Assembly: GCF_902729405.1 (NCBI RefSeq)
Contig: NZ_LR746496.1
Span: 4,402,001 to 4,466,000 of the forward strand
Direction of reading: 5' to 3'
Source: Acididesulfobacillus acetoxydans
GTDB taxonomy: Bacteria > Bacillota > Desulfitobacteriia > Desulfitobacteriales > Desulfitobacteriaceae
Length of the DNA stretch: 64,000 nucleotides
Shown piece after piece: positions 46,220 to 55,165 of the stretch (positions are counted from its first letter, which is position 1; each line of letters begins with the position of its first letter). The position numbers were made by a program, and so were the translations under genes. The notes under the pieces are model-generated. The model ran no database searches, was not told the DNA's origin, and worked only from the letters and a program-made list of their open reading frames with translations.

Positions 46220-47098
46220 CTAGGAATAGCTCTTTGCATGTGCGCCATAAATAAGCGTAATCCCGCCAGCTACCACCAACATCCCCAAAATCTGAGCCAT
46301 ATTGATCCTTTCGTGTAACCACCAGGCACTCGTAACCATGGCTATAATCGGTGTGATTAAATGAACAACCCGGACCAACCAAGTTGGCAATCCATCCAAC
46401 GAGCGATAATAACACCGGTACTGGATGACCTGAAAAATAATGCTCGTGAACACCAACACCCAAATTAACATGCCAGCCCGCGGAAATGCTCCTAACTCCC
46501 CCGTCCACGCGGCCCCGCTTAGGAGGAGAATAAGAGACATACCAGAATTAAAATAGGCCACTATCATATTTTCTACCTGACCCAGCCTATGTTTAATGAT
46601 CTCAGCATTAACTGCCACTAAAAAAGCACTGCCAAGAAATAAGATGTTGCCGCCGGAGCCAAGGCGAAATCTTTGCCAGGAGATTTGCAAAACCAGAGTA
46701 ACACCCACTAGCATGGTCCCCATACCTGCCCACTCCAAACGACGCAACTTTTGCTTCCACAAAAGGTAGCCAATTATGAGACTGAACAGCAAATCACCCC
46801 GCAACAGGATGGCGGCATTGACGGGTGAACTAAGATCTAGCCCCCAATTCTGCAACAACCTCAAGGTAGTACCCAAGACACCCACTAAATACAGCTCCGG
46901 ATAACGCTTACCGGCTGACAAAACCTGTCGGCCTTCTCGTCGCACTAACAGAATAGCTAGAAGCGTAAGATGCGTTCCACCCAGTACGATCAACATGAAC
47001 AGGATAACCGACATTCCAGAGAAGCAGATCTTCGCTAGGCTGAGTAAAACTCCCACCAGAGTTGCGGAAACAATTCCGTTAATCATCGCAGTTTTCAT
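46220..47098 (-). CDS. EamA/DMT-family permease
   Basis: A 292-residue inner-membrane protein with ten predicted helices in two EamA repeats. The first repeat contains NWGLDLSSPVNAAILLRGDLLFSLIIG and LEWAGMGTMLVGVTLVL; the second contains PTWLVRVVHLITPIIAMVTSAWWL and QILGMLVVAGGITLIYG. It follows the Pyl-mttB gene by 276 bp on the same strand. In other organisms a permease gene of a different kind (mttP) occupies this place, so uptake of trimethylamine or a related amine is a fair guess, but EamA proteins also export. It ends in TAG with a TAA nine codons later. Confidence 0.8.
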   Translation of the reverse strand: MKTAMINGIVSATLVGVLLSLAKICFSGMSVILFMLIVLGGTHLTLLAILLVRREGRQVLSAGKRYPELYLVGVLGTTLRLLQNWGLDLSSPVNAAILLRGDLLFSLIIGYLLWKQKLRRLEWAGMGTMLVGVTLVLQISWQRFRLGSGGNILFLGSAFLVAVNAEIIKHRLGQVENMIVAYFNSGMSLILLLSGAAWTGELGAFPRAGMLIWVLVFTSIIFQVIQYRCYYRSLDGLPTWLVRVVHLITPIIAMVTSAWWLHERINMAQILGMLVVAGGITLIYGAHAKSYS

Positions 47099-47374
47099 GT
47101 CCCCGAGGCCGCCTCTTTCTTATCCCGCCTTTTCCACGAGGGCCAGTTCAGCCTATGGCCTTTTCAGCAGGCTTTAGCCTGACCTGCGACTTTCAGTCAC
47201 AATGAAACCCACCGTCTTCAGACTGTGGTGAGTTTAGTGACATAGGGAGAGATGCTACCAAACTGCAAATCTCCCTATGTTGTATTGATCACTTTGTAAC
47301 ATTAATCCTGTTGAGCAGAAAAGCTGCTCTTTTTAGACCCGATACAGGGAGGAGGATAGTATGGTCATCTCTCA
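47099..47374 (-). promoter_or_regulatory. mttB-permease spacer with hairpins
   Basis: On the minus strand there are two hairpins: GAGCAG/CTGCTC (47313-47329; its T run is on the plus strand) and CATAGGGAGA/TCTCCCTATG (47240-47279). At 47189-47202 lies CAGTCACAATGA, which matches one half of the AGTCACAATGACT operator sites upstream of the two sigma-54 promoters of this module. No convincing -24/-12 element was found here. Confidence 0.4.
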
Positions 47375-48847
47375 TTATTTCTTAATACCATACTCTACCT
47401 CAGTTTCCTCTACAATGGCCCGTAATTGTGCAACAACTTTATCCGGAAGAGGCTCTGGCCTATGGTTTTCCAGAATCGAAATTGCTTCGGCATAGGCTCT
47501 TTCTGTAAAATCTTTGCCACCTTCCGCGAGCCAGTTTTCCCGCATGCGTCGATCGATTAGTTTACTTTGGGACTGTGTCCGCATATGTGTAAATGTGTGA
47601 TCTTGACTGATGAAGTTGCCGGCGGTACCTACCTCCTTAACAACGTCCACTGCCAAGGTCTCATCGGAAACCCTAATCCCTCTAACCGCTTGTTTAACCA
47701 TCCTGGCCATCTCGTTATCCATCAACATCTGAGCATAATCAAATGTGATGCCAAGTTCCAGCATACCCGCCCCATAGATGAGGTTAGCGCCGGCCAGGGC
47801 AGTCAATAAGGCCGTTAACGTAAACTCGTGCGCAGCTTGAGCATCCGGCACTTTACTATCTGCCTACCCACCGGCCACCCAGCTGGGCAGCAAGTAATAT
47901 TGAGCCAGTTTAGCCACTCCAGCATTGATCATGCCAAGTTCAGGCGAACCAACAGGTGCTGTGGCAGTTCGCATGTCCATAATCGTCGTAGAACTCCCAT
48001 AAAGTACGGGGGCTCCTTTACAGGTGAGTTGACTTAACACAATAGAGCCAAGAACCTCTGCATTGTGCGTAACAAGGCTCCCGGCTAGGGTGATGGGTGC
48101 TGTGGCACCAGACATAGCCATGGACAGCATGTTGACGGCAATTCCCGCCCTTGCCCCTTCAATAATAACCTCCGCAGCATGATCAACAAGTTGCAATGGG
48201 CTGGTAGGACAAATATTACATGAGAAAATCGGCCGTTCCCGAAGTTTTTCTTCCCCACCGACGATCGCCGCCGCCATCTTTAAAACCTTCTTGAAGTTGC
48301 GTCCACCTTCAACCCCGATAAATACATGCTTGGTGGTATTATTAAAGATAACTTCAGCATTATGGACCACTGCTACTTTTGCCGGCACATCATGAGGAGC
48401 CACCGGTCTTAATATGGCATCCATTTCGTCCATCGCATCACAGAACCGAGTAATATTCGCTACGTCCTGCTTCGTAGTAGGCCTATAATCTCTTGTGTAA
48501 GGGTCAATAATGGAGATCCCCTCACCAAAATTAATGAACCCTACCCTTTTCCCGTCCAGCACTATGTCATTTTTGGGATTTCTCCCGGCTAGCAGTAGAG
48601 TTCTGGGAGCAGAGCGAATAGCTTCCTCTACCACGTACTGTGGGATTTTTACAACACCCGTCTCGAAATCAACCCGAGCTCCGCCTTTGGCAAAGATCTC
48701 CAACGCTTCCTTGCAGCGCACTTTAAGCCCCGTGTGCTCGAGAACCTCCAGAGTGGCACAGTGAATCGCGTACAGCTCCTCCTGGGAAAATACATTGAGC
48801 CCAAACCCTGCTAACTCAGCCACACCTGCTTGCGTTGCAGTTCTCAT
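47375..48847 (-). CDS. mttB: Trimethylamine methyltransferase MttB with pyrrolysine (TAG)
   Basis: One 490-residue protein if the in-frame TAG at 47864-47866 is read as pyrrolysine (residue 328). The start is ATG 48847, six bases after GGAGGTG. The upstream part ends [11 protein letters not shown]; the downstream part, in the same frame, begins [20 protein letters not shown]. This is the MttB context, and length and amber position agree with known MttB (about 495 residues, Pyl near 334). It transfers a methyl from trimethylamine to a corrinoid protein, with the Pyl ring binding the amine. The gene ends in TAA. The pyl genes lie directly upstream. Its usual partner mttC survives only as a stump at 45888, so the corrinoid protein at 56143 or one elsewhere must serve it. 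Confidence 0.95.
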
Positions 48848-48971
48848 ACCTTTCACCTCCATCTTAGAAGATTTGAATTTGGAATAAGACCCTGAGCTTT
48901 GCTCCCAACCACCACCCCCTCCCAAAGTCTCCTTTTACATTTCTCTGGCTTACCGGGAACTCGTTATACAC

Positions 48972-49316
48972 TCATCGTCTCCGCACATCAGCCTCTGTCG
49001 TAAGATCGGAACCATAATGGGGTGTAAATACACTTTGAGAGTATTTCACCAGCTTCCATTGCGGTATCCGGCATTGAGTACAGGTATCGAAAAACCACTT
49101 ATTTCGTAGCCACCGCGCTACACGACTCCTCTTGGAGTTGTGTACGATTATGACATGATCGCAATGGGTTGTTATTTCGGCATATTCACCTTTCTCTACC
49201 ATAGATTTAATTCCATGCAGGGTTCCTGAGTGGGAAGGCCAGAGCTTTAATTTGTGCAAAAGCCGAAAGAGATCGACTCTTTTGCGAAAATATCTTTTAA
49301 CCGGCTCACTGCTCAT
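48972..49316 (-). CDS. pylSn: Pyrrolysyl-tRNA synthetase N-terminal protein PylSn
   Basis: A 114-residue protein starting at ATG 49316 (GAGGGGG precedes). It matches the tRNA-Pyl-binding N-terminal domain that bacteria encode separately: VKRYFRKRVDLFRLLHKLKLWPSHSGTLHGI, then HCDHVIIVHNSKRSRVARWLRNK, and the zinc-site cysteines in FDTCTQCRIP. It holds the T-arm/variable-loop side of tRNA-Pyl so that the separate catalytic subunit (52691) can charge it. It lies between pylC and mttB. It ends in TGA. Confidence 0.93.
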   Translation of the reverse strand: MSSEPVKRYFRKRVDLFRLLHKLKLWPSHSGTLHGIKSMVEKGEYAEITTHCDHVIIVHNSKRSRVARWLRNKWFFDTCTQCRIPQWKLVKYSQSVFTPHYGSDLTTEADVRRR

Positions 49317-49384
49317 TTTTAGTCCCCCTCTCGTTTCATCCTCGCTTTGAGGGCCGTGGGCACCTTTACTGCTCACAAAGCCCA

Positions 49385-50575
49385 CTAGTCCGACTCGTAC
49401 CCAGTGGATACCTCCGCATCGTCAGGCGTCAAATCAAGGTGGTACTCCAGCCCAAAATGTCTCTTAATATTATGCAGAGTTTGGCTGCGTTTAGTTTCTA
49501 CTTCCACCCGGTTCGCTTCGGTGAAGATTAAGGTCGCTACCCAGGATGACCGGCCAGGCCGATAGTTAGTTAAAGCCACATCTGCTCCCCAAAAGCCGGA
49601 TATAACTTGCAGCGGTCCGACTGTAGCCATCATGTGTTCCCCCAGGCTCTCCATCTTTCCCTCAGTCACCTTCACCTGTTCCAACACCACCGTGCGCTGG
49701 GCATCAACATTTGGTTGGTTCGGCAGCCTGCTTTCCACGAATACGTCCTTGATATGTTCCAGCATATTAATTCCCGTGGAATGCCACACCGTGACAGGAG
49801 TTTGACTTGGCAAGCGTGCATCAATTTCCAGTATGCGCAAAGATCCCCCATGCTCAATTACTTCAATGTCCATGATTCCAGTGAGGTTCAACATATGCGC
49901 TATCTGGGCGGCTATCGTACGCAATTGGGCTTGAAATCCGGGCCCTAAGCCAGCCGGAGCCCATACCCGTTTGCAGTCGAAATGGGCATCCATCTCCAAT
50001 TCCGTCACCTGATAGCTTATCACTTCGCCCCCGCAACCCATGACTTCCAAAGAGTAAGAAGGCCCGGACAGATATTCTTGAATCACCCAGTTGTTCGTGT
50101 GACCAGAACGTTCCATAAATTTGGCCAAGTCTACCTTTGAGTTGATTTTTAGGACACCTTGGCTGCCACTGGCTCCCGAGGGTTTAACAATGAGCGGCGG
50201 TTTAGCCATTGGCCAGTAGAGTGGTGTCGGAATGCCGCTTTCCTGGAAAAGGCAATCAGAAGCCAGTTTAGAGGAAGAGACTGCATACGCTTCTGAATCA
50301 TATGCCATCGGTACGTCTACCGCACAAGCTGTAGCTTGAATCTGGAGCAGCGCAGCTTTATTTTCAACAGCCGGCAACACCAAATCGGAACCCCGCAATG
50401 TCCGTTTTAGTTGATCTCTTGCGGTCAGCACATCCAGGTTAACAAACTCGTCGCAAATTCCTGCGGCCGGTACTGAACAGTCTTTATCCACCAGCACGGT
50501 GTGCCAGCCTATTTGGCGCGCCAAATAGGCTGCCTCGAGTCCTTGTAGCTTACCCCCCACGATCACAACTTTCAT
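49385..50575 (-). CDS. pylC: 3-methylornithine-lysine ligase PylC
   Basis: An ATP-grasp ligase of 396 residues that joins 3-methylornithine to the side-chain amine of lysine, the second step of pyrrolysine synthesis. The N-terminal Rossmann-type start is MKVVIVGGKLQGLEAAYLAR; the ATP-grasp part has PLIVKPSGASGSQGVLKI and GIMDIEVIEHGGSLRILEIDARLPSQTPVTVW, where the metal-binding acidic residues lie. I start it at ATG 50575, two bases after the pylB stop. It ends in TAG, backed by TGA after three more codons. Similar in length to known PylC. Confidence 0.95.
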   Translation of the reverse strand: MKVVIVGGKLQGLEAAYLARQIGWHTVLVDKDCSVPAAGICDEFVNLDVLTARDQLKRTLRGSDLVLPAVENKAALLQIQATACAVDVPMAYDSEAYAVSSSKLASDCLFQESGIPTPLYWPMAKPPLIVKPSGASGSQGVLKINSKVDLAKFMERSGHTNNWVIQEYLSGPSYSLEVMGCGGEVISYQVTELEMDAHFDCKRVWAPAGLGPGFQAQLRTIAAQIAHMLNLTGIMDIEVIEHGGSLRILEIDARLPSQTPVTVWHSTGINMLEHIKDVFVESRLPNQPNVDAQRTVVLEQVKVTEGKMESLGEHMMATVGPLQVISGFWGADVALTNYRPGRSSWVATLIFTEANRVEVETKRSQTLHNIKRHFGLEYHLDLTPDDAEVSTGYESD

Positions 50576-50577
50576 TA

Positions 50578-51684
50578 CTACCACTCACCGTCTATAAAAT
50601 TCTTCGGGTCGGCTCTTTTCTGGTTTTCCAGCCATTCTCGGTACTCTGCACGAGTAGCTGCTTTAAGTTCCATGGCCTCCAGAACCTCCGCCACTCCAGC
50701 CACAGTACGATAACCATCATCTATATCCTTACTATGCTGAGCTACGCCAGCTAATCCGGCATGAGGTGGAATTAATGAAGTAACCACATTAGCTCCTGCC
50801 GCTAGCCGAGCAGCCAAGCCATCAATTCCGTCCACATCTAAAGATGCTGGAATCAGTTTATCAGGAAACACTAGGCGTAACACCGCGATCACCGTCAGTT
50901 CCAATTGGCGATTTGGCGATGGAATATTTTCCAATGGAATCCCTCTCTGAGGAACAAAACTCATTACCCGCACCTGACGTGCTCCCAGGGCCCGCATGTT
51001 CTCTATCGCCGCCGCAATGTCCTCCTGCGTTTCTCCAACCCCCAGTAGAAGCCCTTCTTCGACCAATAGTCCGGCCCTCACAGCCTGATATTTACTTAAG
51101 AGCCGCTCAGCGAAACTTTGGTCCAGCCGCAGTTGCGCAAATAACCGTTGATTATAAGTTTCCTGGTAACAAGCATACCAGTCGGCTCCGGCTTGCGCGA
51201 AATCCTGGATGGTCGTCTCGGAAATCACCCCGGGAGATATCATGACCGGCAGTCCATCGGTCTCCTGTTTAATCTGTTTAACCAATTTAAAGAGATCTGC
51301 CAAACCCTGTCCGCTCCGATAAAAGGGATCTTCACCCATGGTAAGGTCAACCAGATGCACTCCTGATTTCAGCAAACCCAGAACTGCTGCGTGAATTTCT
51401 GCCTGACTCTTTCTGTAGCGCGGAGCCAACCCGTTGGCACTCCGATAGGCGCAAAACGTGCAAGAATTTCTGCACCAAGTGGAAAAGTAAATGAAGCCAT
51501 ATAAGAAGATCTTCTTGTAGAAATATCTATCACGTAAACCGCAAGCTGTATCATACAGACTCTGCAGATCCTTTTTATCAGTCAATCTCAGTAGAGTAAG
51601 AATTTCTGCCCTTCCCAAGTGTTCCAGGTTAGTAGCTTTCTGCAGAATTCGTTTGACATCACTCCGTCTGGTTTCGCTGTCCAT
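50578..51684 (-). CDS. pylB: 3-methylornithine synthase PylB (radical SAM)
   Basis: A radical SAM mutase of 368 residues that rearranges lysine to 3-methylornithine. The [4Fe-4S] ligands are Cys71, Cys75 and Cys78 in FSTWCRNSCTFCAYR. Further PylB features are VDLTMGEDPFYRSGQG and the SAM-binding QRGIPLENIPSPN stretch. A good ribosome site (GGAGGGA) precedes the ATG. It follows tRNA-Pyl and precedes pylC. The stop is a tandem TAG-TAA-TGA in frame, so amber suppression cannot extend it. Confidence 0.95.
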   Translation of the reverse strand: MDSETRRSDVKRILQKATNLEHLGRAEILTLLRLTDKKDLQSLYDTACGLRDRYFYKKIFLYGFIYFSTWCRNSCTFCAYRSANGLAPRYRKSQAEIHAAVLGLLKSGVHLVDLTMGEDPFYRSGQGLADLFKLVKQIKQETDGLPVMISPGVISETTIQDFAQAGADWYACYQETYNQRLFAQLRLDQSFAERLLSKYQAVRAGLLVEEGLLLGVGETQEDIAAAIENMRALGARQVRVMSFVPQRGIPLENIPSPNRQLELTVIAVLRLVFPDKLIPASLDVDGIDGLAARLAAGANVVTSLIPPHAGLAGVAQHSKDIDDGYRTVAGVAEVLEAMELKAATRAEYREWLENQKRADPKNFIDGEW

Positions 51685-51750
51685 CGTTCCCTCCGCTGCC
51701 CAAAGAGCTCACTGTAGAGTAAATCATTTCATAGTAGTCGCCGGATTTAA

Positions 51751-51822
51751 TGGCGGGGAGTCCGGGAGTTGCACCCGGCAACATAGATTTAGAGTCTGTG
51801 CGATCCATCCGATCAACCCCCC
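51751..51822 (-). tRNA. pylT: tRNA-Pyl (anticodon CUA)
   Basis: A 72-nt tRNA with encoded CCA that has the unusual tRNA-Pyl architecture. A 7-bp acceptor stem (GGGGGGT with ACTCCCC) is followed by only one base, a 4-bp D stem (GATC/GATC) with a 5-base loop, one base, and then a 6-bp anticodon stem with loop CTCTAAA (anticodon CTA). A 3-base variable loop and a 5-bp T stem (CCGGG/CCCGG) with a 7-base loop follow. Length and layout equal those of the Desulfitobacterium tRNA-Pyl as I remember it. The third anticodon-stem pair is a C-A mismatch. It sits between pylD and pylB in the same direction. Confidence 0.95.
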
Positions 51823-51857
51823 CCAATTGTTAAAACACGGCTCTGAGCTATCCCCCA

Positions 51858-52667
51858 TCAAGACAGGGACAGAGCCAACATTGTCCCCACGCCTATTTGC
51901 AAAGGATCGTGAACAATCCTATCTTGCAAGACTTCATAGGCACCTCCCGTCAGCCCCATGGGAATGCCTGGAGCCGCAATCGATACCTGAGGGTGCAAAT
52001 CCTTTAAGTGTAAGAACCCCCCTACTGGAGCCGCGATAAGAATGTAGCGAAAATCAGGAAATACCTCTTTTCCACCAGACACCAATTGAACACCTGCCTC
52101 ATGAAGACTGGCTGCTCTATCATGTTTAATTTCTGCCACAACAACCTTAGCACCCAGCTCCTGCAAGTCAGAGATCGCCTTACCGCCAACCTCTCCGGCA
52201 CCAATCACCAGAACCTCCTGTCCACGCAATCCGCGACCCATACAGTTCAGAGCTGTCACGTAACCGCGCGCCGTCGCCGCTGCATTATCGACCATAACCT
52301 GGTTGCCCAAATTCAGTGCAATAAATTTGCGATCGTCAGCCATAAACAGGATTGTTGCTCCCTTGTCCACTGCTTCAGCAACACCTGCAACGTCACTCTG
52401 CCTGGTAACGATAGCATTAAATCCCAGGTGGCTTAAAACTGTTCGCACGGATTGTGCAAAAAACGGAATAATCCCAGCACCGGATGTCACCGGCACCACA
52501 GCAACCAGATGACTTTGCCTGGCCGCCACGAAATCGTCAGCTGTGATCCGGGCCGCCAAACAGACCAGTTCGAGCAACCCGATTCCGATAATTTTACCCA
52601 AATTGGTATCATATTGCTCGATGTTCAGTTCTAAATCTGCTAAATCCGTCCCTGTCAGACGTGTCAT
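51858..52667 (-). CDS. pylD: Pyrrolysine synthase dehydrogenase PylD
   Basis: A 269-residue NAD-dependent dehydrogenase that oxidises 3-methylornithyl-lysine, after which the ring closes to pyrrolysine. The start is MTRLTGTDL (ATG 52667), seven bases after GAGGG; an ATG two codons earlier is too close to that site. N-terminal helical part LADLELNIEQYDTNLGKI, substrate part VAVVPVTSGAGIIPFFAQSV, and the Rossmann motif VLVIGAGEVGGKAISDL. It lies 23 bp after pylSc and ends in TGA just upstream of pylT. Confidence 0.95.
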   Translation of the reverse strand: MTRLTGTDLADLELNIEQYDTNLGKIIGIGLLELVCLAARITADDFVAARQSHLVAVVPVTSGAGIIPFFAQSVRTVLSHLGFNAIVTRQSDVAGVAEAVDKGATILFMADDRKFIALNLGNQVMVDNAAATARGYVTALNCMGRGLRGQEVLVIGAGEVGGKAISDLQELGAKVVVAEIKHDRAASLHEAGVQLVSGGKEVFPDFRYILIAAPVGGFLHLKDLHPQVSIAAPGIPMGLTGGAYEVLQDRIVHDPLQIGVGTMLALSLS

Positions 52668-52690
52668 GCTCATACCCTCACTAGTTGTTT

Positions 52691-53530
52691 CTATATATTG
52701 AGTCGGAAACCATTCCAATACGACAAACTCCGACCCACCCGTTTAATGTTACGATGCCCTTCCAGGGCCATTGCTAGCCTTTCCACGCCAATTCCCAGCC
52801 CAACCCAAGGTGTAAAGACACCCCACAAATTATCAAGGCTGTGCGGCCCATAAGCCCCTGAACTTAGCTCCAAATCTCCGCAGACAACATCAATCGTTTC
52901 ACCGTAGACTTCTGAACTATTTTTCTCTACTTTGTAATTTGTCATACCAACAGCCTTCATTACCATGCTAATTAATGCGCGCAGCCTGTTCTCCTGCTGC
53001 CCGTCGGCTACCCCCATCTCTACCAAGTTTAACATCGTAAACTCATTCAAGTGGTATTTGCCTTGCGATTCTTTACGAAAACAGGACCCAATCTCAAATA
53101 TACGCACCGGGTCACCCCACTGCCTGTATAAATCCTTCATAACGGAGTATAAATTAGGAGCTAACATGGGGCGTAAGCACTTATTGTGGTCCACCCAAAA
53201 GACCTGTTCCGCCAGAGGGGAATCATCTGTAATAGTCATCCTCTCCAGCGTACTTTTAGCGATAATGATCGGCGTGTTAACCTGGGAGAATCCCTGCCGC
53301 CGGAGGCAATCGATCAGTTTATCTCCCAATTCATTGAGCACCGGACGAGAACCCTGACCTTTATGAGCCATTAAGGCCTGCTTGTTAGCTCCCACCAGTT
53401 CACTCTCAATGCGCTGAAAAGATTGATCGCGGTCGGCTGCATCCCCAAAAGTGCGCGTAGCCAACTCCTGAACTGCCCCTAATTCCATAAGCCGCTGTTT
53501 CTGAGTTGTCGTCCACGTGATGCTCACCAT
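52691..53530 (-). CDS. pylSc: Pyrrolysyl-tRNA synthetase catalytic subunit PylSc
   Basis: A class II synthetase catalytic protein of about 279 residues that charges tRNA-Pyl with pyrrolysine. The start is ATG (53530) or the next-codon GTG (53527), after AAGGAGGG. Motif 2 is seen in FEIGSCFRKESQGKYHLNEFTMLNL, motif 3 in WVGLGIGVERLAMALEG, and the substrate pocket region in CLRPMLAPNLY. The end RSLSYWNGFRLNI is as in other PylSc. The separate PylSn supplies tRNA binding. It ends in TAG with a TGA six codons later, so it may itself be extended slightly when the suppressor is active. Confidence 0.95.
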   Translation of the reverse strand: MVSITWTTTQKQRLMELGAVQELATRTFGDAADRDQSFQRIESELVGANKQALMAHKGQGSRPVLNELGDKLIDCLRRQGFSQVNTPIIIAKSTLERMTITDDSPLAEQVFWVDHNKCLRPMLAPNLYSVMKDLYRQWGDPVRIFEIGSCFRKESQGKYHLNEFTMLNLVEMGVADGQQENRLRALISMVMKAVGMTNYKVEKNSSEVYGETIDVVCGDLELSSGAYGPHSLDNLWGVFTPWVGLGIGVERLAMALEGHRNIKRVGRSLSYWNGFRLNI

Positions 53531-53682
53531 AACCCTCCTTGTTGATCTCCCCTGATCCTTCCAAATGCTCAGCCGGATTTGATCCTTACGAGGTAAAGCG
53601 AGCTTCACGCTTGGTTTAACTTGTAACGGTCCTCAGCCCAGACTTACCACGAAACGCAGCAATTGAAGCGTTAGTCCTGCTG

Positions 53683-55104
53683 TTAGGACTTCGCCTTTTC
53701 TATATAAGCCTGCAGTTCTTGGTCAGTGGCCGGATCAAGCAACGAATCAGAGGCTTCTTGCAAGATTTTCTTGTATCTGCGATTGGCTTTGCTGACTACA
53801 TCTTCGGCCCCGGCTTCTTTCCAATCGTCAAAAGACTCCCAGTCCGATATCGTCGGCGTCCAGATGGTCCGAAACTGTTCAAAGGTACTCATGTGCATTA
53901 AATAGCTTCCGTCATGTCCCACTTCTTGGATTACATCCACTGCCAGCGCTTCATCGGAGGTATCTATTCCCTGCTGAATGCGTAAAACCCGCCGGATTAA
54001 TTCTTCATCGATAATGAATTTCTCATAGGATGTTGTCATAATAGCATCCAGAACACCCAGGCACTGTACCGCCATATGAGCTCCGCTTAACATGCCCAAC
54101 AATAAACTCTGCATGGTTTCATAGCCTGCTTGAGCATCCACTACTTTGGAATGGGTAATCCCTGTCATTGTCCGGGTGGGCAAATGATAGAAATCCAAAC
54201 CCATTTGCAAATTAGCTGTATTGATCAACATAGCTTCCGGTGCACCGGCAGCATAGCTGGCTGTTTTCATGTAGGCCGAAGTGGAGGCAGTAGCGTAAAC
54301 CACCGGAGTACCAGGATTAACCATCTGCATTAAGACCAAGCCTGCCAAAATTTCAGCGTTTTGCAATACCGCTGTGCCCAGAGGGGTAACTGGCCCGCTC
54401 ACTCCCGCCATAATACAGGGAGCCAGCAAAATTACCTGATTGCGTTTGGCGTACTCAATCATGGTCTCCAAAGTTTCCGGCGCATAGCCCAAAGGGCTGA
54501 GCGAGTTAACCAACACAGCTACACAATGGTTATCGCGAAGAAATTCTGATTGCCCCATCGAAAGTTCTACCATATCAAGTTGTTCGCGGGCTTGTTTTGC
54601 ATTGGTCGTAAAGCCAATTACCGGTTTGTCTGTATATTTTAGGGTTTCATACATCATAGTCAAATACTTATCACCACGCGGCACATCACTGGGATCAACC
54701 GGAATTGTTCCAACCAGATGAACAACGTCACTGGCCTGACATAGTTTTTGGATATTAGCATAATCAGCAAGAGTAGCCTTGCGCCGGCCTTGGTCCAAGT
54801 TTTGGATATATACCGGTCCGACATTCGGCTGGATCAAGAATCCTTCGCCCACCGTTATCGAATTATCCTCATTACGGGCTCGCATCCGGAAAGTTTTGGG
54901 AGCCGTTGCTAAGGCCTGTTCGATCATTTTCTCCGTAAAGAACACCGTCTTGCCTACCACTCTGGCCCCATGCTTTTTAAATACCTCCAGGGCTTCATCG
55001 CACAGAAACCTGGCGCCCGTCTCGCGTAGAATTTTGAGCGATGCCTCATGAACGCGCGCAAAGTCTTCTTTCTTAAGAACTTCTAATCTGGAGTTTAAAG
55101 CCAT
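53683..55104 (-). CDS. mtgB: MttB-superfamily methyltransferase without pyrrolysine (MtgB type)
   Basis: A full 473-residue MttB homologue with no amber codon. Where Pyl would lie the sequence reads TRTMTGITHSKVVDAQAGYE; aligned with the Pyl-MttB (GG[13 protein letters not shown]), isoleucine takes the Pyl place. Known non-Pyl members demethylate quaternary amines (glycine betaine in MtgB, also proline betaine, carnitine and others). The betaine-type transporters upstream point to glycine betaine or a close relative. AGGAGGGAG precedes the ATG. It lies between the methyl-THF methyltransferase and pylSc genes and ends in TAA. The exact substrate is not readable from sequence. Confidence 0.88.
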   Translation of the reverse strand: MALNSRLEVLKKEDFARVHEASLKILRETGARFLCDEALEVFKKHGARVVGKTVFFTEKMIEQALATAPKTFRMRARNEDNSITVGEGFLIQPNVGPVYIQNLDQGRRKATLADYANIQKLCQASDVVHLVGTIPVDPSDVPRGDKYLTMMYETLKYTDKPVIGFTTNAKQAREQLDMVELSMGQSEFLRDNHCVAVLVNSLSPLGYAPETLETMIEYAKRNQVILLAPCIMAGVSGPVTPLGTAVLQNAEILAGLVLMQMVNPGTPVVYATASTSAYMKTASYAAGAPEAMLINTANLQMGLDFYHLPTRTMTGITHSKVVDAQAGYETMQSLLLGMLSGAHMAVQCLGVLDAIMTTSYEKFIIDEELIRRVLRIQQGIDTSDEALAVDVIQEVGHDGSYLMHMSTFEQFRTIWTPTISDWESFDDWKEAGAEDVVSKANRRYKKILQEASDSLLDPATDQELQAYIEKAKS

Positions 55105-55165
55105 CTCGAACTCCCTCCTTCTACCATTGTCGATACAAGTTCAAATTTTCGAATCAGCATATTCC

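Noticed and set aside
46089-46508. Open frame on the minus strand overlapping the permease gene
   Set aside because: It is a shadow of the EamA gene in another frame with no family resemblance and odd composition.
47150-47185. Sigma-54 promoter before the EamA permease gene
   Set aside because: AGGTCAGGCTAAAGCC has the spacing but a poor -12 box, and the bases form a self-complementary hairpin that explains the pattern better.
47375-47851. A separate 158-residue gene downstream of a 353-residue mttB
   Set aside because: It is in the same frame as the upstream part, separated only by TAG, and has no ribosome site. Both halves together give a normal-length MttB.
53560-53600. Sigma-54 promoter before pylSc
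   Set aside because: GG and GC have the right distance, but both boxes differ strongly from the consensus (AGGATC and CCGGCT).
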